This document shows, piece by piece, positions 49,901 through 52,652 of a stretch of 52,652 nucleotides of DNA (position 1 is its first letter; the number at the start of each line of letters is the position of its first letter). The position numbers and the translations under genes are program-made. Source of the stretch: Anaerolineales bacterium HSG25. Lineage in GTDB: Bacteria > Chloroflexota > Anaerolineae > 4572-78 > J111. The notes under the pieces were generated by a model. The model was given only the letters and a program-made list of their open reading frames with translations. It was not told the DNA's origin and ran no database searches. The stretch spans positions 1 to 52,652 of the forward strand of contig JAUCGA010000020.1 of assembly GCA_030377865.1 (NCBI GenBank). Reading direction: 5' to 3'.

Positions 49901-52652
49901 GCGTGGAAGTAAATTTTGGTGGCGAGTTGACATTGTATACGTTAATTTTAAAAGTGTAGCTGGCCTCGGCTCCGTCTGGGTCACTGACCACCACTTCAAT
50001 CGGATAAATTCCCGCATCATCATAGGCGGGCGTACCGCTAAGTATAGCCGCAGACTCGCCAGGTCTAAACTGTTCATAGCTCAGGATCAACCAGTCAGGT
50101 TTTTGATTGAGCCGGAACGTTAATTCATTGTTGTCATTTTTATAATAGTCATAGAAATCTCTTCTATCGTCAGCATAAACTTTAGAGGAATACGATGAGC
50201 CTTCAAAAGCCCAAGTAGCTGGGTTGTTGTCCCAAAACTTAGGCGGATCATTGACATCCTCTACAATTACATTGAACGTTTGATAGTTCATCGCGTCATA
50301 AGAGTTATATAACTGATCATATAACACTGTATCTTTCACCTTAATCATTATTTCATAACTTCTACTGCTATCGTCATATTCCGGCGTACCACTCAAAGTG
50401 GCACTGCCGTCTCCGTTGTCAATAAAAGTTAACCAGCCTGGTTTTTTATCAGCCGTCATTTCCAGGGCATTGGTACCACTGGCAATGATATTGTAAACAT
50501 AAGGCTGGTCTTGTTTAACTGTGGTAGGAGGTACACTGGTAAAAACCGGGCCTCCAATATCATTTTCAACAACTATCAAGGTGTATTCCTTCGTGGCTTG
50601 CAAACCATCACTATTCGTGGCTTGTAAAACAATGGAATGAGCGCCTATGTCTGCCAGAGCAGGCGTGCCACTGAGTTCGCCGAAGAGGTCATCAGAATAC
50701 TCAGTTAGAGTTAACGTCAGCCAATCAGGGCTGGATAACGCAGTAATCGTTAAATTATCATAGTCACCACCCGGATCTACTACACAGAAAGAATAATCAT
50801 ACTGATCTTGGGCATAAATTTCCTTTTTCGGGCCACCACACGTAAAGAAAGGAGGTTCAGCGGTGTTGTTGTCCACAGTGGTTACACTGATTGTTTTATC
50901 ATCCAGAGCATCATAAGCGTCGTCACTGTTCACCTTGTCCACGCTCAAGGTGACAATTGTCGTTTGGTCCCCGTCAATAGACGTATCATACACCCCAACC
51001 ACCGTGACCGTCTGGGCCGTATCCCAGTTGTCGCCGGTAAAGGTCAGGGTCGCCGGGTTGACCATCGCCTCGTTTGTGTTGCCACTGGTCACGTTAATCA
51101 CTACATTCGAGGCTGGTTGCACACCATCCAGCACCACCGTGAATGTGTCCGTGGTGCCGCTCTCGTTCACCTCGGTATCGCCGCTTTCCATAATTATGAA
51201 GTCTGCTACTAACTCACCCGTACATTGTAGCGTATAGGTGGCCGGACTGTCGTCGGCATTATGATTGACCGTCAGCATGGCCGTGCGCGTTTCTGCTGAC
51301 GATGGGGTACAGGTAATGGTCAAATCTTGAGCCGCCCCACCGTCACTGATGCTTAAAGTAGCCGGGGTAACGCTGAAATCAGCCGCGTTAGCTCCGCTCA
51401 ACGAATGACCGGTTACATTCAAGGCATCACTCCCGTTTTCACTCACGGTTAAGGTAATGTTGCCGGATGCCCCCACGGCAACCGTTCCCACATCAATGGT
51501 ACTGCCCGACGCGGGAGAGGAAGCGTATCCCGGCACAGCCGGGCCAACCCAATTTGAGGTCGTACCGGATAGGGCAAAATTCCATAATGTACCATTTTCG
51601 GTAGTTCCGGCGTTGTTGTTCAATGTGGTAACGGCATCATTATTTCCGCTCACAATACCCTGATTAAAGTTATAATAGATAGCCAGATTACTTTCCGTAC
51701 CGCTTAGTTGAACGGATGTACTCGCTGAAATTTCAGCCGCGGTACGGGCCACAGTCCACAGACGAACATCGTCAAGTATGCCATTAAAGGGTACGGCGAC
51801 CCTGGATGAACCACTTACGGCAGAAGTTCCATTATATTCGGCCCCTAAGACCAATCGGGAAGAAGAATCCACCGGGGTTGTTGCCGGAACAGAGCCGCTA
51901 AAAGTCAACGTTTGTAACGCTCCATCCACATACAGTTTGAGCCGGTCTGCATTACCGGTTTGAGTACCGTCATAGACAATAGCAATGTGATACCAGGTGT
52001 TGGGTGATAATAGGCCGGTTGTACTTTTGCCATATCCGCCGGCAGCGGATACGCCAATCGTACCCAAACTATCATAAGATTGAAGCACAACGGCTCTGTC
52101 ACTATCACCGGTACGTTTACCAAAAACTGTGTCCCAGGAAGAGAAAGTGTCAAACTTGACCCAGGCTTCAATACTGTATTGGCTGACACCGTCAAGTATG
52201 TCCAGGTCGCCCACATCAACAACGTCATTAGCGCCATCAAAATGTAAGGCGTTTCCAAAAACAGATCTGTTATACTCCGCGACTGGTGCCGAACCTGAAC
52301 CCGTACATTGCAGGGTATAGGTGGCCGGACTGCCGCCGGCATTATGATTGACCGTCAGCATGGCCGTGCGCGTTTCTGCTGACGATGGGGTACAGATAAT
52401 GGTCAGCTCTTGGGCCGCCCCACCGTCACTGATGCTTAAAGTAGCCGGGGTAACGCTGAAATCAGCCGCGTTAGCTCCGCTCAACGAATGACTGGTTACA
52501 TTCAGAGTGGCATTTCCGGTTTCGCTCACGCTTAAAGCACTGTTGCCGGATGAGCCTACCATGATTGTTCCCACATCAATGGTACTGCCCGATGTGGGAG
52601 AAGAAGCGTACTCCGGTGCAGACACCGAACCCGTACATTGCAGGGTGTAGGT
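46899..52652 (-). CDS. N-terminal part of giant exported multidomain protein (partial)
   Basis: Open to the right window edge; the true N-terminus is outside. The ~1917 codons read: a choice-of-anchor-D-like domain (ends ~52300), a LamG/concanavalin-like domain (~52262-51550), and a second, nearly identical choice-of-anchor-D domain (~51540-51215). A Calx-beta-like domain (~51214-50860) and about five cadherin/He_PIG-like domains (FTSVPPTTVKQDQPYVYNI, FTSTPPVQATQDVTYTYVI) follow. Next are two Cadherin_5/tandem-95 domains (VNVLANDEDIDGDVLS) and a DUF11-like domain (~48680-48240). A long beta-rich region ends at TAA 46899. The last residues ELQGTFGRVGCL look out of frame; dropping one base of CAAGG joins the next frame (LELQVHLEELGVSNGK). 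Intact length would exceed 3,500 residues. Confidence 0.85.
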   Translation of the reverse strand, partial: TYTLQCTGSVSAPEYASSPTSGSTIDVGTIMVGSSGNSALSVSETGNATLNVTSHSLSGANAADFSVTPATLSISDGGAAQELTIICTPSSAETRTAMLTVNHNAGGSPATYTLQCTGSGSAPVAEYNRSVFGNALHFDGANDVVDVGDLDILDGVSQYSIEAWVKFDTFSSWDTVFGKRTGDSDRAVVLQSYDSLGTIGVSAAGGYGKSTTGLLSPNTWYHIAIVYDGTQTGNADRLKLYVDGALQTLTFSGSVPATTPVDSSSRLVLGAEYNGTSAVSGSSRVAVPFNGILDDVRLWTVARTAAEISASTSVQLSGTESNLAIYYNFNQGIVSGNNDAVTTLNNNAGTTENGTLWNFALSGTTSNWVGPAVPGYASSPASGSTIDVGTVAVGASGNITLTVSENGSDALNVTGHSLSGANAADFSVTPATLSISDGGAAQDLTITCTPSSAETRTAMLTVNHNADDSPATYTLQCTGELVADFIIMESGDTEVNESGTTDTFTVVLDGVQPASNVVINVTSGNTNEAMVNPATLTFTGDNWDTAQTVTVVGVYDTSIDGDQTTIVTLSVDKVNSDDAYDALDDKTISVTTVDNNTAEPPFFTCGGPKKEIYAQDQYDYSFCVVDPGGDYDNLTITALSSPDWLTLTLTEYSDDLFGELSGTPALADIGAHSIVLQATNSDGLQATKEYTLIVVENDIGGPVFTSVPPTTVKQDQPYVYNIIASGTNALEMTADKKPGWLTFIDNGDGSATLSGTPEYDDSSRSYEIMIKVKDTVLYDQLYNSYDAMNYQTFNVIVEDVNDPPKFWDNNPATWAFEGSSYSSKVYADDRRDFYDYYKNDNNELTFRLNQKPDWLILSYEQFRPGESAAILSGTPAYDDAGIYPIEVVVSDPDGAEASYTFKINVYNVNSPPKFTSTPPVQATQDVTYTYVISATDPDLGIDDDEKLRVSSGSLPSWLSLYDQGEGQAFLEGIPTNYEVGVYTITLYVFDAAWGSESDKQTFEIVVADTNEAPKFTTTPGEYYKGDYFSLISLLDTDPDDEISLTAVKIPDWLYLESSSSKSYDGKIEYHTHLYDINDAPVPPAGEYPVILQAQDLAGAIVTQAFTITAYNNRPVAFSDKGTYTKMNVPVAVNVLANDEDIDGDVLSIKAFGQPSNGTVTISGTNQLLYTPPADFWGVNNRFTYTMTDGYEEDSAEVWVHVLFGNSPPVAVDDTIETFTNQPVTFLPLQNDSDPDDDSLNFRYSDPAHGELIRIGQGYVPEMKKWFDKYQYVPDENFVGIDTFEYTIEDSELSYERHIIFGESQIPTRFRLVSTATVTVEVRDIEQYSADLKLSRLSDPIPEIVNGEKYPQSYLTHFQITNLSNDPAVGVVFKHEFDEKTFDLRLPEPSQGRCKEGITNLVCELGIIPAGQSATVEFYLGAWSKIVVESGVDYNDIIIEDTAIVTSVTNDPNQDNNQDAQQTKIIFPDTEFIEFNDTTEGRKVRINADKFEKLDNGHVRASGNIDFTWMLKLTGADAWLEIEMEGLEGKRIVDGRGTVETSNGIPIYTEDKLLYDGNVEGIIQPNQVKEILLSEFNSFPITEPKITSIDLKWGTVKGEGQINIPQKGDVTANLSDVKFEIGHAGDLLEANFDLLYGDGSILKIENASIISAIKYQSGENYLWCEGTLKINLPGNDIEIEGFRFDLKPDGTIDNLDRWKQSPSVLTGIDTGGTPRLYFDKAIIDNYGLYSDNPHFLYKGKKIPLENAKITKNGLQNVVGEKIKIGDTNYIVEESSSGYNLKTLVVDYKVSLPQNHFTVKNFDPDSSGNNADIILEVANTEMILKKPYLKDGVLYARGVEWEFPEELGPDIGCNTLEEIRIHKELYPPCKIEKVQLADFYWMALGDEDDDKDTGITIIHAGKDFYTLELQGTFGRVGCL

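Noticed and set aside
1..52652. tRNA, rRNA, riboswitch or transposase genes
   Set aside because: None could be recognised by reading; a covariance-model scan was not possible, so small RNAs may be missed.

Overview
The window looks like a chromosomal segment of a filamentous Chloroflexota bacterium (Anaerolineae or Ardenticatenia type). That is an inference from protein style, not from a marker gene. The clues are a lipoprotein with tandem Thr-Pro/Tyr-Pro linkers, a giant secreted beta-sandwich protein ending in the tail YLPIILKQ, DUF4058 and DUF3037/HipA_2-type genes, and a high density of short palindromic repeats between genes. No rRNA, tRNA, CRISPR array or full-length transposase gene was recognised.

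Layout. 1-2.9 kb: a defence/mobile-style stretch with a DNA methyltransferase lacking a normal start, a small frameshifted membrane protein, and a PIN toxin with a UPF0175-like antitoxin. 3.5-8.4 kb: isocitrate lyase and malate synthase, divergent from an ScfR/RamB-type regulator. 8.6-11.9 kb: both subunits of a 2-oxoacid:ferredoxin oxidoreductase. 12-16.4 kb: an AAA ATPase, a gene remnant interrupted by a small mobile element, DUF3037 with a HipA-like kinase, YbaN and DUF4058. 16.5-19 kb: an AT-hook coiled-coil protein, a divergent XRE regulator, and an overlapping DUF262-HEPN pair. 19.2-20.4 kb: an RlmI-type rRNA methyltransferase. 21.9-27.9 kb: both methylmalonyl-CoA mutase subunits, separated by a coiled-coil gene with eight perfect-length 21-bp repeats. 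28.8-30.5 kb: phosphoglycerate dehydrogenase fused to a full-length SbnI/SerK-like (ParB-fold) domain. 31-31.9 kb: a decarboxylase with a large in-frame internal deletion. 32.9-37.2 kb: an FbpABC-like ABC transporter. 37.6-41.4 kb: a LysM/degenerate-M23 protein and two surface proteins. 42-52.65 kb: one giant exported protein, split by a frameshift and running off the right edge.

Metabolic reading. The glyoxylate shunt, methylmalonyl-CoA mutase, 2-oxoacid:ferredoxin oxidoreductase and a short-chain-acyl-CoA-type regulator together suggest assimilation of acetate and propionate (or odd-chain or branched substrates) through acetyl-CoA, propionyl-CoA and succinyl-CoA.

The most distinctive feature of the DNA is its set of small non-coding mobile elements. 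Six copies of a 91-bp element each carry a target duplication of about 8 bp. Four copies of a ~102-bp element sit directly on gene 3' ends, and two supply the stop codon. Two copies of a 133-bp element occur, one splitting a gene remnant with a perfect 9-bp duplication. A larger element contains a nested 91-bp copy. A TACCCGACA-bounded element sits in front of three genes. The strongest protein-level novelty candidate is the dehydrogenase-SbnI fusion.
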